A stretch of 64,000 nt of DNA. Source: CAZVYJ01 sp964631565 (GTDB lineage: Bacteria > Planctomycetota > Phycisphaerae > SM23-33). The translations under genes were made by a program, and so were the position numbers. The notes beneath the pieces are model-generated. The model was not told the origin of the DNA. It saw only the letters and a program-made list of their open reading frames with translations, and ran no database searches. Each line of letters begins with the position of its first letter. Position 1 is the first letter of the stretch. Below are positions 17,848 through 26,838 of this stretch, piece by piece. The stretch is from assembly GCA_964631565.1 (NCBI GenBank), contig CAZVYJ010000010.1:1-64000 (forward strand), given 5' to 3'.

Positions 17848-18693
17848 TCAACTCTGATGGACAGCCTCAAGCTCATCGGTGCCGATGAACTCGACGTGAT
17901 CTATCGTTCGCCCGCCGAACCGCTCGCCGACACGGGCGAACCGCTGCGGATTGTCAGTAGTGTAACAAGTGAGCCTTCCGCCGCTGCTGCGGGGGCTTCT
18001 CATGCCGGACAGGCCCAGTCGCCGCTGGGTTTCCCTTGCAGCCGCCGCCGCTGAACTCACCAGCGTGCAGCCCGGCCCCATGAGCTTGCCGATAGCGCCT
18101 GCCAGCAGCGGATAATGCGTGCAGCCGAGTATCAGCGCGCCGGGCCTGTGGCGCTGCAGCGTCCGCAGATAATCGCTCAGCACCGAAAGCACGATGGGGT
18201 CGTTTTCGTCGCGGCCTTCTTCGACAATCGGCACCAGCAGCGGGCATGCCACGGAAATAACTTTACGCTTCGCGTCCAGCCTGGCTATCGCCTGCTCGTA
18301 CGCGCCGGATGCGACTGTCGCCTCGGTTCCGATTACGCCGATGGGCGCATCGGTGGCTTCAACGGCGGCTGCGGCGCCGGGGCGTATTACGTCGATGACT
18401 TCCACGGGGCAGGTCTCCTGCAGCACGTCGATGGCGGCGGCTGAGGCGGTGTTGCAGGCGACGACTATCATCTTGGGATCGAACCGCAGAAGAAACGCGG
18501 CGTCCTCGCGGGCGAAGCGACGCACGGTTGAAAGCGACTTTATGCCGTACGGCACGCGGGCCGAATCGCCCAGATATACGATATCCTCGCCGCGCATCGC
18601 CGAGCCGAGTTCGCGGACGACGGTCAGGCCGCCTATCCCCGAATCAAACACGCCTATGGGGCGCTCGCACATGTTAACTGCATCATTCGGCAT
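17848..18693 (-). CDS. murI: Glutamate racemase
   Basis: MurI converts L-glutamate to D-glutamate for peptidoglycan. All active-site elements are visible: FDSGIGGLTV near the start, YLGDSARVPYG, the first catalytic cysteine in VVACNTASA, and the second in LGCTHYPLL. Length (281 residues) is typical. The ATG at 18693 has GGAAG 8 bases upstream; an upstream GTG at 18717 is less likely. Its stop overlaps a TTG of the next frame, consistent with an operon of murI, the lipoprotein and pgeF. Confidence 0.93.
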   Translation of the reverse strand: MPNDAVNMCERPIGVFDSGIGGLTVVRELGSAMRGEDIVYLGDSARVPYGIKSLSTVRRFAREDAAFLLRFDPKMIVVACNTASAAAIDVLQETCPVEVIDVIRPGAAAAVEATDAPIGVIGTEATVASGAYEQAIARLDAKRKVISVACPLLVPIVEEGRDENDPIVLSVLSDYLRTLQRHRPGALILGCTHYPLLAGAIGKLMGPGCTLVSSAAAAARETQRRLGLSGMRSPRSSGGRLTCYTTDNPQRFARVGERFGGRTIDHVEFIGTDELEAVHQS

Positions 18694-18795
18694 TTCATGC
18701 TTCCAGGAAACAGACACAGAGTACCCTCCCCCGCCCCGCAGAGCAAGAAAATGACCCTTCCCGGCTGCCCCTATGAGCCGATTCTTTACAAAATC

Positions 18796-18837
18796 TTAAA
18801 AACAAGGTGGGGCTTCCCGTACGGGCAAGCTGCCCCA
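18796..18837 (-). terminator. Hairpin and T-run after the nqr operon
   Basis: Read leftward, TGGGGC (18837-18832) pairs with GCCCCA (18813-18808). The perfect palindrome CCCGTACGGG (18816-18825) sits inside, and TTGTTTTT follows. It lies about 75 bases past the last nqr-operon stop codon (18914). The hairpin also looks like a mobile repeat, so termination may be secondary. Confidence 0.5.
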
Positions 18838-18878
18838 GCCTACAATCTACAAGCCGACCTCACCCGTGCAGGCTGTGG

Positions 18879-18898
18879 CGAGGAACGAAGCGACAAAG
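18879..18898. repeat. Short GAGGAACGAAGCGAC-type dispersed repeat
   Basis: This stretch resembles a GAGGARCGAAGCGAC repeat family that I know from several environmental bacterial genomes. It sits between the hairpin and the end of the nqr operon. It is a single copy in this window, so the call rests on recall. Confidence 0.35.
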
Positions 18899-18913
18899 TC
18901 CCGGCTTTTCAAA

Positions 18914-19375
18914 TCAAACAATCCCCAGAATCCTACAAATTGCATCCGGCTCAATACGATATCGCGAGCCGCGGCCCTGGTAGAATCCGTGGGCGGCTAT
19001 CATGTTAACCGACAGCGGCGTGAAGAAATATTTTCCGCCGGTTCGAGTGTCGGTAAGCTCCACCTCGCCTTTAGGCCAGACGCCGTCGCCAAAGGGGCTT
19101 GGTATCCGCCCCATCGCTTCGCGGTAAACCGCCCGCAGGTTTTCACCGGCGCCGACGCTGACTTCCGCGCCCTGAGCCGCCATTGCCGCGTCGAGAATCG
19201 CAGCCAGCCCGGCCGCGATTCGCTCGTGCGTCGTTCCCAGCGACTCGACGGCTGACCGGTCGGCGTCGAGAATATCCTCCAGCGGGCGGGTGTCAGTGCC
19301 GAGAAAACCGTCCCGGCAGAACACCCCCGGCGCCATCCGCCGGATAACTTTCTGAATGTAAGGACTGTGTTTCAT
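18914..19375 (-). CDS. Unknown protein at the end of the nqr operon
   Basis: The 153-residue soluble protein is not recognised. It has no signal peptide or membrane helix. Notable segments are APGVFCRDGFLGTDTRPLEDIL (about 15-36), an alanine-rich helix, a central glycine-rich part, and a C-terminal region rich in aromatic residues (GKYFFTPLSVNMIAAHGFY). Its ATG lies one base after the nqrF stop and has no Shine-Dalgarno, so translation probably depends on coupling to nqrF. That suggests a role tied to the Na+-NQR complex or its assembly. Confidence 0.65.
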   Translation of the reverse strand: MKHSPYIQKVIRRMAPGVFCRDGFLGTDTRPLEDILDADRSAVESLGTTHERIAAGLAAILDAAMAAQGAEVSVGAGENLRAVYREAMGRIPSPFGDGVWPKGEVELTDTRTGGKYFFTPLSVNMIAAHGFYQGRGSRYRIEPDAICRILGIV

Positions 19376-19376
19376 A

Positions 19377-20480
19377 TTACGCGAATTTGTCGTAGAAGAT
19401 TTTATCCTCGGTAATGCCGTGTTCGTTGAGAACCTTTATCGACGCGTCTATCATCCCGGGCGAGCCGCAAAGGTAGCCTTCCTTCTCGCTGCCGTCGCCG
19501 ATATGCCTGCCGACCACGTCGGTTATCAGGCCTCGCTCGCCCTTCCAGCTGTCGCCGACGTCATTTCCGCTAAGAGCCGGCGTGAACGTGAACCAGTCCA
19601 GCTCGCTTTCAAGCTGCCGCAGTTCGTCGATGAAAAACATGTCCTGTTCTTTGACGGCTCCGAAGAAATAATTGCACTTTCGCGAAATGCCCTTCTCTTT
19701 CATATGGCGGATCATGGACCAGAACGGCGCCATGCCCGACCCGCCGGCAATCCAGACCATTTCCCTGCCGGTCTCGCTCAGGCGGAAGTCGCCGAACGGA
19801 CCGGTGAACTTCACCTCGTCGCCCTCATTGAGCCGAGTGAACACCCACGTCGTGCAGATGCCGTTGGGAACCAGGCGGATAATAAGCTCGATGTGCCTGT
19901 TATCGCTCGGCGGGCTGGAGATGCTGTACGCCCTGAAGACCGGCTCGGGATTGTCGCCGTAGGCGGGCGTTTCCAGCTGGACATACTTTCCGGGCGTAAA
20001 CTCGATTGTCTCCGGCTCGATGAGTTTTATGCGCAGTTCCTTGATGTCGCGGGTAAGATCGCGAATCCTCTCAACGGTCCCGCGGAACTCCTTGACAGAC
20101 AGCAATTCTTCGGGGATTTCGATGGCCAGGTCGTTGCGGACCTTGCACTGGCAGCTTATGCGGACGCCGTCCCTGATTTCCTGCTCGGTAAGCAGCGGAA
20201 TTTCAGTGGGCGAAAGCGGGCTGCCGCCGCCGGTGATTTTCACTTTGCAGTAGCCGCACGTACCGCGTCCGCCGCACGCGGATGCCAGGTATATTCCCTC
20301 GGCCCGCAGCGTCGCCAGCAGATCCCTTCCGCCTTCCGCCTCGAACTGTTTGCCGCCGGAGTTGATATCGATTTTGCATGTGCCGTAGTTGACCAGTATC
20401 CGCTCAGCCGCAAGCAGCAGCACGGCGAACACAGTCGTCAGCAGGCAGACCAGGGCGGTAGCTATCAGGACTTGTATCAC
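19377..20480 (-). CDS. nqrF: Na+-translocating NADH:quinone reductase subunit F
   Basis: NqrF takes electrons from NADH to FAD and then to a 2Fe-2S centre. The 367-residue protein has an N-terminal membrane anchor (about 3-25), a plant-type ferredoxin domain with C69, C75, C78 and C110, the FAD motif RAYSIS, the NADH-site GGSGMAPFW, and the terminal YLCGSPGM. Cysteine spacing matches Vibrio NqrF closely. It is the last recognisable subunit of the leftward nqrBCDEF operon, 7 bases after nqrE. Confidence 0.95.
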   Translation of the reverse strand: MIQVLIATALVCLLTTVFAVLLLAAERILVNYGTCKIDINSGGKQFEAEGGRDLLATLRAEGIYLASACGGRGTCGYCKVKITGGGSPLSPTEIPLLTEQEIRDGVRISCQCKVRNDLAIEIPEELLSVKEFRGTVERIRDLTRDIKELRIKLIEPETIEFTPGKYVQLETPAYGDNPEPVFRAYSISSPPSDNRHIELIIRLVPNGICTTWVFTRLNEGDEVKFTGPFGDFRLSETGREMVWIAGGSGMAPFWSMIRHMKEKGISRKCNYFFGAVKEQDMFFIDELRQLESELDWFTFTPALSGNDVGDSWKGERGLITDVVGRHIGDGSEKEGYLCGSPGMIDASIKVLNEHGITEDKIFYDKFA

Positions 20481-20487
20481 TTGCGGA

Positions 20488-21132
20488 TTAAACCTTTATC
20501 ATTCCGGTGAAAATAACGAACGCCAATGCCATTATGCCGGCGATTATCAGTGTGATGCCGGGACCTTCCAGCGCCTTCGGCACGCGGGATTTCCGCATCC
20601 GCCATCGCAGCCCGGCCATAAGAACTATCGCAATGAACCAGCCCATGCCCGATCCGAAACCGTAAATCAGCGAATCGAAGCCCCGGAAGCCCTTGTTAAC
20701 CATGAACAGGCTGGCGCCGAGTATCGCGCAGTTGACGGTGATAAGAGGCAGGAATATGCCGAACGCGTAGTAAAGCTTAAGGCTGATGCGTTCCATTATC
20801 ATTTCGACAAGCTGCACGAAGGCTGCGATGACAATGATGAACAATATCAGCTTGAGGCTCTCAGCCGGAACGCCGTACGGCTCCAGCGGCGTCAGCACGT
20901 ACCAGTACAGCAGCGAATTCAGATACACGGTGAAGGTCGTCACGAACATCACCGCCAGCCCCATGCCGAACGCGCTTTTAAGTTCGCGGCTGATCGAAAG
21001 GAACGGGCAGAGGCCGAGGAATCGCGTCAGCAGGATGTTTTCGGTGACGGCAGCGGAAACAAGAATCACCAGCATGCTGACGGCCGGGGCGGCTTCGACG
21101 TTGGTTTGCGCTTGGGCCAGCATTGAAATCAT
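20488..21132 (-). CDS. nqrE: Na+-translocating NADH:quinone reductase subunit E
   Basis: This 214-residue integral membrane protein has about six helices. The two iron-ligand cysteines are conserved in FLGLCPFLSIS and VNCAILGA, matching the NqrD/NqrE pattern. The ATG at 21132 overlaps the nqrD stop (ATGA) and has GGGAGG 6 bases upstream. The upstream extension of the frame is not NqrE-like. Confidence 0.95.
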   Translation of the reverse strand: MISMLAQAQTNVEAAPAVSMLVILVSAAVTENILLTRFLGLCPFLSISRELKSAFGMGLAVMFVTTFTVYLNSLLYWYVLTPLEPYGVPAESLKLILFIIVIAAFVQLVEMIMERISLKLYYAFGIFLPLITVNCAILGASLFMVNKGFRGFDSLIYGFGSGMGWFIAIVLMAGLRWRMRKSRVPKALEGPGITLIIAGIMALAFVIFTGMIKV

Positions 21133-21806
21133 TTGGCGCCTCCCGCTTTCTGCGGCGAGGCGGCTTCCTTGCGCATCGCGATGCCTCGCGCTATCCACAC
21201 CATCACGCCCAGCACGAAGAACGCGCCGGGCGGCATGACCATGATCACCCACTGCGAGTTATTCGCCGCCATCCACGCCCGCAGCGTCGTGCCCCACATT
21301 GAAATATCGTACCCGAACACCGTGCCGAAACCGAGTATCTCGCGAATCGTCGCGACGCTCATAAGCAGCATCGAATAGCCCAGCCCGGCGCCCAGGCCGT
21401 CGGCGAAGGCGGGCAGGGGTTTGTTCTTCGACGCAAACGCCTCCAGCCGCCCGAGCACGATGCAGTTGGTTATTATCAGTCCGACGTACGCAGCGATATC
21501 TTTGTGCACCTCCGCAAAGTACGCTCGCAGCACTATATCCACCACGATTACGTAAACCGCGATTATCAGCACGTTGATCATCATGCGTACTCGCCGCGGA
21601 ATGTAGTTCCGCAGCAGGCTCACGGTAATCCCGCTCATCGTCGTCGCCCAGATAAGCCCGCCGCACATCAGCAGCGTGTTGAACATGCGATTGGTCACCG
21701 CCAGCGCAGAACAGATGCCGAGCACCTGACGGAAGATGGGGTTCTCCGCCCATATCTGCGTCAGCAGCGCCTGCCTCGCCGTCACTTTGTCCTGTGGCGT
21801 GGCCAT
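21129..21806 (-). CDS. nqrD: Na+-translocating NADH:quinone reductase subunit D
   Basis: The 225-residue membrane subunit is paired with NqrE. Conserved cysteines are in LGICSALAVTN and TNCIVLGRLEAF. It has about six membrane helices and a polar lysine-rich C-terminal tail. It starts one base after the nqrC stop and overlaps nqrE. Confidence 0.95.
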   Translation of the reverse strand: MATPQDKVTARQALLTQIWAENPIFRQVLGICSALAVTNRMFNTLLMCGGLIWATTMSGITVSLLRNYIPRRVRMMINVLIIAVYVIVVDIVLRAYFAEVHKDIAAYVGLIITNCIVLGRLEAFASKNKPLPAFADGLGAGLGYSMLLMSVATIREILGFGTVFGYDISMWGTTLRAWMAANNSQWVIMVMPPGAFFVLGVMVWIARGIAMRKEAASPQKAGGAK

Positions 21807-21807
21807 G

Positions 21808-22605
21808 TCAGTCGCCTTCTCCAGTAAGCCCGGCCGCCCGGGCCGCCCGGACGAATTGTTCGATGTCCCTGTTCATGAATTTTTCGACGGCCTTCGACGT
21901 GCCTGTCGCACCGGTTATCGCATCCACGTGCCGGTCGTATCCCGGACTGCCCGGATCGGGGGCCTGCCGGGTTATGTTAATGTAACCGCCCGACTTCGGC
22001 GGCGTAATATCAAGGCCTCTCGCTTCGGATTCACCTTGGCGCCTGTGCGGGCGGAACTGGTCGCGGAACTCCGGCTCGCTTATCCTGCCGCCCAGGCCCG
22101 GCGTCTCGCTGTGCCTGAGGAACACCACGCCGAGCGTCTGTTTGCAGTCCGGGGTGACTGCGAGATAGCCGTCTATTCTCGCCCAGAAGCCGACGCCGCT
22201 TATCGGAAACGCGTAACCTGCGATTTTGTCGCGGGCGTGTATGTCAGGCTTGGCGTCGGGTGAAAGGTCCGCCTTGAACGCGACAAGGATTTTGAATTTC
22301 CTGCCGCTTTGAGGGTCCGTGATGACTATCGGACTGCGCCTCATGTCGCTCTTGTCGGCGTCCGGATCTTCGTATCCGGCTATCCGGCCGGCGACAAGTC
22401 TGGCGATTTCTTTATCGCTCATGTCCTTGATGTTTCCCAGACCGAACACGTCAACCAGAGCCTTTTCGGTAAGCAGTTTCTCGTTAGCCTTGACCGTCGA
22501 TTCGGTCAGGGCATGCAGCGACATTATCGCAAAGGTGAATACGGCCGAAACCGTCAGCGAAAAGATAATCACGTAAGCGGGGCTTTTGTTTATGTCGAAC
22601 TTCAT
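21808..22605 (-). CDS. nqrC: Na+-translocating NADH:quinone reductase subunit C
   Basis: NqrC carries a covalently bound FMN. The 265-residue protein has one N-terminal helix (about 10-32) and the periplasmic FMN domain. DAITGATGTS (228-237) contains T234 as the predicted flavinylated threonine, close to the consensus SGATxTS. The start at 22605 overlaps the nqrB stop and fits the NqrC family better than 22644. The flavin transferase ApbE that this subunit needs is not in the window. Confidence 0.95.
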   Translation of the reverse strand: MKFDINKSPAYVIIFSLTVSAVFTFAIMSLHALTESTVKANEKLLTEKALVDVFGLGNIKDMSDKEIARLVAGRIAGYEDPDADKSDMRRSPIVITDPQSGRKFKILVAFKADLSPDAKPDIHARDKIAGYAFPISGVGFWARIDGYLAVTPDCKQTLGVVFLRHSETPGLGGRISEPEFRDQFRPHRRQGESEARGLDITPPKSGGYINITRQAPDPGSPGYDRHVDAITGATGTSKAVEKFMNRDIEQFVRAARAAGLTGEGD

Positions 22606-23723
22606 GCCGCAGCCCCTTTCGTTTTTTTGCGGTTCTCGAGCCAACCGGCGCCAAGGTCAAGCAGCGGTGCGATAAGGTTGCCCAGAAGCAGCGAAAACGA
22701 TGCTGCCGCCACGAACACGCCCCGCCACCGCAGGACGACGATACAGAAACCAATGAAAAACGCGTAGGCGAACATCGCCGATTTTTTGCTCGGTGCGGTG
22801 ACCGGCTCGGTGACCATGAAGACCAGAACGTAAAGCGTCGTGCCGGCGAGCAGGTTTATCTCCAGCGGCGGAACCCCGCCGGGGCCGGAAAATCCCAAAA
22901 TGTCGCGAAACAGCGTGTTGGCGAACACCACTCCCGCCAGCCCGCTCAGCATCAGCCGCCAGTTGGCCGTCCGGGTCGCCAGCAGATAAACAGCAGCCAG
23001 AACAATCAGCAGGCCGCAGCCCTCGCCGATGCTCCCGGCCGAAAGTATCCGATGCGCGCCGTCCGGAGTGGTGAACGTACCGCCGATGTTGCCCAGCAGC
23101 AGGTCGAGCCAGTTTGTCGGCTCCTGGTATTCGCGATAAACCCACAGGGGCGAAGCCTGGCTGACGGCGTCGGAGACACGCATGCCCGTGCGGCTCAGAT
23201 AGGCGGGAAGTTCTTTCAGACTCTCGAACGACCAGTGCGCGAACCCGCCGGGGAAGCCCTTGAACACCGGCACGAACTTAGCGGTAATCGGAACCGGGAA
23301 GCATACGTAAATGAACGCCCTTCCCACGATGGCCGGGTTGGCTATATTCCGCCCGAATCCGCCGAAGACCTCCTTGCCGAACAGAATGGCCACGGCGGCG
23401 CCTGCCGCAGCTATCCAGAACGGCGTCGTAGGCGGCAGCGAAAGCGCCAGCAGCCAGCAGGTGACGAAATTCGCCATCGACACGCCCTTTCCGCGCCGGC
23501 GGCAGGCGATAAACTCGATGATGAACCCCGTCGTCTGGCAGATAAGCAGCAGCGCCAGCACTCGCCAGCCGAAAAAATAAATCCCGGCGACAAGCAGCGG
23601 CGTCAGCGCGTAGACCATCCGCATCTGGACGGGCTGTTTCATCAGCAGAGGAGGCGATTGGGCCTTGGTCGCTCCCGCTCCGTCGTTTGAAGATGCCTTG
23701 CCCATCGAAATTTCCCGCTGCAT
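22602..23723 (-). CDS. nqrB: Na+-translocating NADH:quinone reductase subunit B
   Basis: The 373-residue membrane subunit carries FMN and takes part in Na+ translocation. Ten or so helices are visible, with the conserved NPAIVGRAF, GGVPPLEINLLAG and FMVTEPVTAP segments. At the expected covalent-FMN site, where relatives have a DGxSGATPL-like motif, this protein reads DAVSQASPL (185-193), so serine 191 replaces the threonine and glutamine replaces the glycine. An alternative ATG at 23705 has a better ribosome site (GGGAA). It is the first gene of the operon: no nqrA precedes it, and the next gene upstream is a divergent glycosidase. Confidence 0.93.
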   Translation of the reverse strand: MQREISMGKASSNDGAGATKAQSPPLLMKQPVQMRMVYALTPLLVAGIYFFGWRVLALLLICQTTGFIIEFIACRRRGKGVSMANFVTCWLLALSLPPTTPFWIAAAGAAVAILFGKEVFGGFGRNIANPAIVGRAFIYVCFPVPITAKFVPVFKGFPGGFAHWSFESLKELPAYLSRTGMRVSDAVSQASPLWVYREYQEPTNWLDLLLGNIGGTFTTPDGAHRILSAGSIGEGCGLLIVLAAVYLLATRTANWRLMLSGLAGVVFANTLFRDILGFSGPGGVPPLEINLLAGTTLYVLVFMVTEPVTAPSKKSAMFAYAFFIGFCIVVLRWRGVFVAAASFSLLLGNLIAPLLDLGAGWLENRKKTKGAAA

Positions 23724-23796
23724 AATTTTGAGACATCGTCGAAGCGAACCGGCGTTAAGAATCGAAATGCCGCAAGGAAAACGCTCGACGCTGCTG

Positions 23797-23814
23797 ATGT
23801 ATGAGTATATACAT
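23797..23814. promoter_or_regulatory. Candidate operator between nqrB and the GH78-like gene
   Basis: ATGTAT-GAGTAT-ATACAT is a dyad about 50 bases before the GH78-like start and about 75 bases before nqrB. Size and symmetry would suit a GntR- or LacI-type site. No regulator is identified. Confidence 0.3.
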
Positions 23815-23865
23815 GACCAATCCTAAAAATCAAAGCCGACGACGCAAAACCAGGAGATGTTTCGC

Positions 23866-26838
23866 ATGTTCAACGCCAGGGCAAAATGGATATGGTCGCA
23901 CCAGGCAGACAGGGAATACAACAACTTCGTCTGCTTCCGACGCGTGTTCGAGATCGGCGGCGACGCGTTCGATGCAAATCTGCTGATAACCGCCGACACA
24001 CGGTACGAGGTGTTCGTCAACGGCGAATGGCTGGGACACGGGCCTGTCCGCTCGTGGCCGTCGCCCTGGCCGGTGGACAGCTACGACCTGGCCGGCGTGC
24101 TGAAGCCGGGACGAAACGTCGTCACGGTCACCGTGCAGCACTTCGGCATCGGCACGTTCCAGTACGTTGCAACCGGGCCTGGACTCATCGCGCAGATCGA
24201 CTGGCGCGAAGGCGCAACGCAGCGTCAAGTTGTCACGGACGACACGTGGCGAGCTGTCGCGACCGACGCCTACGGCTGGCCTGTCCCGCGGATATCATGC
24301 ATGCAGGCATGGGAGGAGCAGTACGACGCGAACAAGCTGCCGCACGACTGGCGGCAGCCGCAGTTCGACGATTCGGCCTGGCCGAAAGCTGCGGTATTAC
24401 GCTCCGCCGGCGAGGGCGAGCACGACAGGTTCGAGCATCGCGACATTCCGCAGCTTACGCGTGAACCGGTCCAGCCGGTACGTCTGTGCGCCGCGGAAAT
24501 CGTCCGGCCTTGCAATTACACATGGTCGATAAACCCGCACGACCTGCTGCAGCCGCTCGACCTGACCGCCAACCCGGTCTGGGCCAGGCTGCTTCTCGTG
24601 ACGCATATCCACAGCGACAAGCCGCAGCAGGTTCAGTTCCAGCTGCCGCACAACCGCCCGGCCCGGCAGTGGAAGCTCAACGGCCGGCCGCTCGAATTCA
24701 GCGACAAGTCGCTGCAGGACACTGACGGCGGAGTGGCGCACGCGAAGCTCAAGGCCGGCTGGAACACACTCATGGGCAGCATGCCCGAAATGGAGCATTA
24801 CTGGTGGGCGGTCATCAATATCTGGACGCAAAAACCCGTGCGGTTTTCCAACCAGTCCGGCAGTGAACGGACATCGCCGACGCCATGGCTGGCCGTCGGA
24901 CCGTTCGACGTCGGCAGCGGCGAGCCGCCGTGGAACAATACATACGAAAACGAAATTGTTCAACACAGGCAGTTCGCGCCGGGCGCGACGGCTGAACGGT
25001 TCGAGGAAATATGGACTCGCGGCGAACCGGCCGCCGCCGACCTGGCGGAAAAATTCGTCGCCCCGCTGGCGAAGCACATGGTCGCGGATGTCGACGTCTA
25101 TGCCATTTGCGTTTCGGAGCGTCCTGTCGCAGCCCGGCCGAAAATCGACGAGCCGACCGCACTAATGCAGGACAACACCGACTGGACGACTATTCACCCG
25201 TGCAAAGACGGCGACGTGCGGCTGCTGCTGGATTTCGGGCGCGAGGTCGTGGGCTTCCACGAAATCGAGCTTGACGCTCCGGCCGGTGCGATAGTCGACA
25301 GCTACAGCTTCGAGTTCATTCAGCGCGACGGGCGGAAAAATCTCACCGAGGGGCTGAACAACTCGTTCCGCTACGTCTGCCGCGAAGGCCGCCAGCGATA
25401 CCGCACATGGATCCGCCGCGGCTTCCGCTATTCGTGGGTGACGTTCCGCAATTTCAGCCGGCCGATTCGCGTCCGCATGATTCGCGTGCTGATGAGCACA
25501 TACCCGGTCGACGGCGCCGGCGATTTCGCGTGCAGCGACAAGGTGCTGGAGCAGATATGGCACGTCGGCGCTCACAGCGTCCGCTGCTGCGCCGAAGACA
25601 CGTACACCGACTGCCCGTCATACGAGCAGACGTTCTGGGTCGGCGATGCCCGCAACGAGGCGCTGGTGGACCTTGTGGCAAACGGCGACCCGCGCCTCAG
25701 CGCACGATGCTGGCGGCTGGCCGGACGAAGCCTGGACCGATCCGTCATCGTCGAAAGCCAGGTTCCAAGCGCGTGGCGGAATGTGCTGCCGGCATGGAGC
25801 TTCCTGTGGATGCGATGGGCGCAGGAGCACTACACGCTGTCGGGCGACAAGGCCTTTGCACGCGAGGCGATGAAATACCTCAGCCGCAACGCCGCCGGCA
25901 TCGCAAAATGCCTCAACGCCGACGGGCTGTTCGAGCTGCCCGGCTGGAACATGTTCGACTGGGCGGCGATGGACACGCCGCAGAACGGCGTCGTCACGCA
26001 CCTGAACTGCCAGGCGGTTCTCGGTCTGCGGCAGGCAGTGAAGCTCGCGACGCTCATCGGACAGAAAACGTTCGCCGAAAAATGGACCTCGCTGGCCGAC
26101 GGAATCGCAAAGGCGGTCAACAAGCATCTCTGGTGCGAGAAACGCAGGGCGTACATCGACTGCATCCGCGCCGACGGCAGCAGAAGCGACGTATTCAGCC
26201 AGCAGACGCAGACGGCGGCGTACATCTCCGGCGTGGCGGGCGGCGCAAGGGCGAAACGCTGCCGGGCGATTATCGAGAAGGCGCCCGCAGGTTTCGTGAC
26301 GGCCGGAAGCCCGTTCTTCATGTTTTTCCTGCTTGAGGCGCTGGCCGGCGAAGGCGACTTCGACAGGCTGACTGACACTATCCGCGACTACTGGGGCCCG
26401 CAGATTCACGAGGGCGCTACGACGTTCTGGGAGGCTTACCACCCGCAGGCCGCCAGGAAAACCCGCAGCCACTGTCACGGCTGGTCGGCGGCGCCGACAT
26501 TTTTCCTCACGCAGCATGTTCTCGGCGTCCGGCCGGCCGAGCCGGGCTACGCGACGGTCCGCATCGCACCGCAGCCTGGCAGGCTGCAGTGGGCGCAGGG
26601 CCGCGTGCCGACGCCGCACGGCGTTGTAGAATGCATCTGGCGGCGCGAAGGCGAAACGTTCACGCTGGACGTCGCCCTGCCGGCCGGCGCAAAGGGCGAA
26701 ATCGAGCTGCCGTTCAACGGTGAAATAGCCGTGGAAAAAGGCAGCGTGATAAAACTGAAAAGCGGCAAAGGAAAACCGGCTAGACTGCGGAGTGAATCAA
26801 CTCGACTTCGGATAACGGTTAAAACCGGCCGCCGGTAA
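23866..26838 (+). CDS. GH78-like (alpha-L-rhamnosidase family) glycosidase, cytoplasmic
   Basis: The 990-residue protein has no signal peptide. N-terminal beta-domains (about 1-260) resemble the rhamnosidase sugar-binding modules (WIWSHQ, YEVFVNGEWLGHGPVRSWP). A second beta-domain is followed by a six-hairpin (alpha/alpha)6 barrel (about 550-880) with TDCPSYEQTFWVGDARNE, the counterpart of the GH78 DCPxRDE active-site stretch, and a closing beta-domain. The ATG at 23866 is chosen because CAGGAG (23851-23856) is 9 bases upstream. The altered DCPSYEQ leaves the exact sugar specificity open. The 3' end overlaps the convergent sulfite reductase gene by 20 bases. Confidence 0.75.
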   Translation: MFNARAKWIWSHQADREYNNFVCFRRVFEIGGDAFDANLLITADTRYEVFVNGEWLGHGPVRSWPSPWPVDSYDLAGVLKPGRNVVTVTVQHFGIGTFQYVATGPGLIAQIDWREGATQRQVVTDDTWRAVATDAYGWPVPRISCMQAWEEQYDANKLPHDWRQPQFDDSAWPKAAVLRSAGEGEHDRFEHRDIPQLTREPVQPVRLCAAEIVRPCNYTWSINPHDLLQPLDLTANPVWARLLLVTHIHSDKPQQVQFQLPHNRPARQWKLNGRPLEFSDKSLQDTDGGVAHAKLKAGWNTLMGSMPEMEHYWWAVINIWTQKPVRFSNQSGSERTSPTPWLAVGPFDVGSGEPPWNNTYENEIVQHRQFAPGATAERFEEIWTRGEPAAADLAEKFVAPLAKHMVADVDVYAICVSERPVAARPKIDEPTALMQDNTDWTTIHPCKDGDVRLLLDFGREVVGFHEIELDAPAGAIVDSYSFEFIQRDGRKNLTEGLNNSFRYVCREGRQRYRTWIRRGFRYSWVTFRNFSRPIRVRMIRVLMSTYPVDGAGDFACSDKVLEQIWHVGAHSVRCCAEDTYTDCPSYEQTFWVGDARNEALVDLVANGDPRLSARCWRLAGRSLDRSVIVESQVPSAWRNVLPAWSFLWMRWAQEHYTLSGDKAFAREAMKYLSRNAAGIAKCLNADGLFELPGWNMFDWAAMDTPQNGVVTHLNCQAVLGLRQAVKLATLIGQKTFAEKWTSLADGIAKAVNKHLWCEKRRAYIDCIRADGSRSDVFSQQTQTAAYISGVAGGARAKRCRAIIEKAPAGFVTAGSPFFMFFLLEALAGEGDFDRLTDTIRDYWGPQIHEGATTFWEAYHPQAARKTRSHCHGWSAAPTFFLTQHVLGVRPAEPGYATVRIAPQPGRLQWAQGRVPTPHGVVECIWRREGETFTLDVALPAGAKGEIELPFNGEIAVEKGSVIKLKSGKGKPARLRSESTRLRITVKTGRR

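Noticed and set aside
19377..23723. Rnf complex instead of Nqr
   Set aside because: The NqrF ferredoxin-reductase fusion and the NqrB-C-D-E order fit Nqr. RnfB and RnfC signatures are absent.
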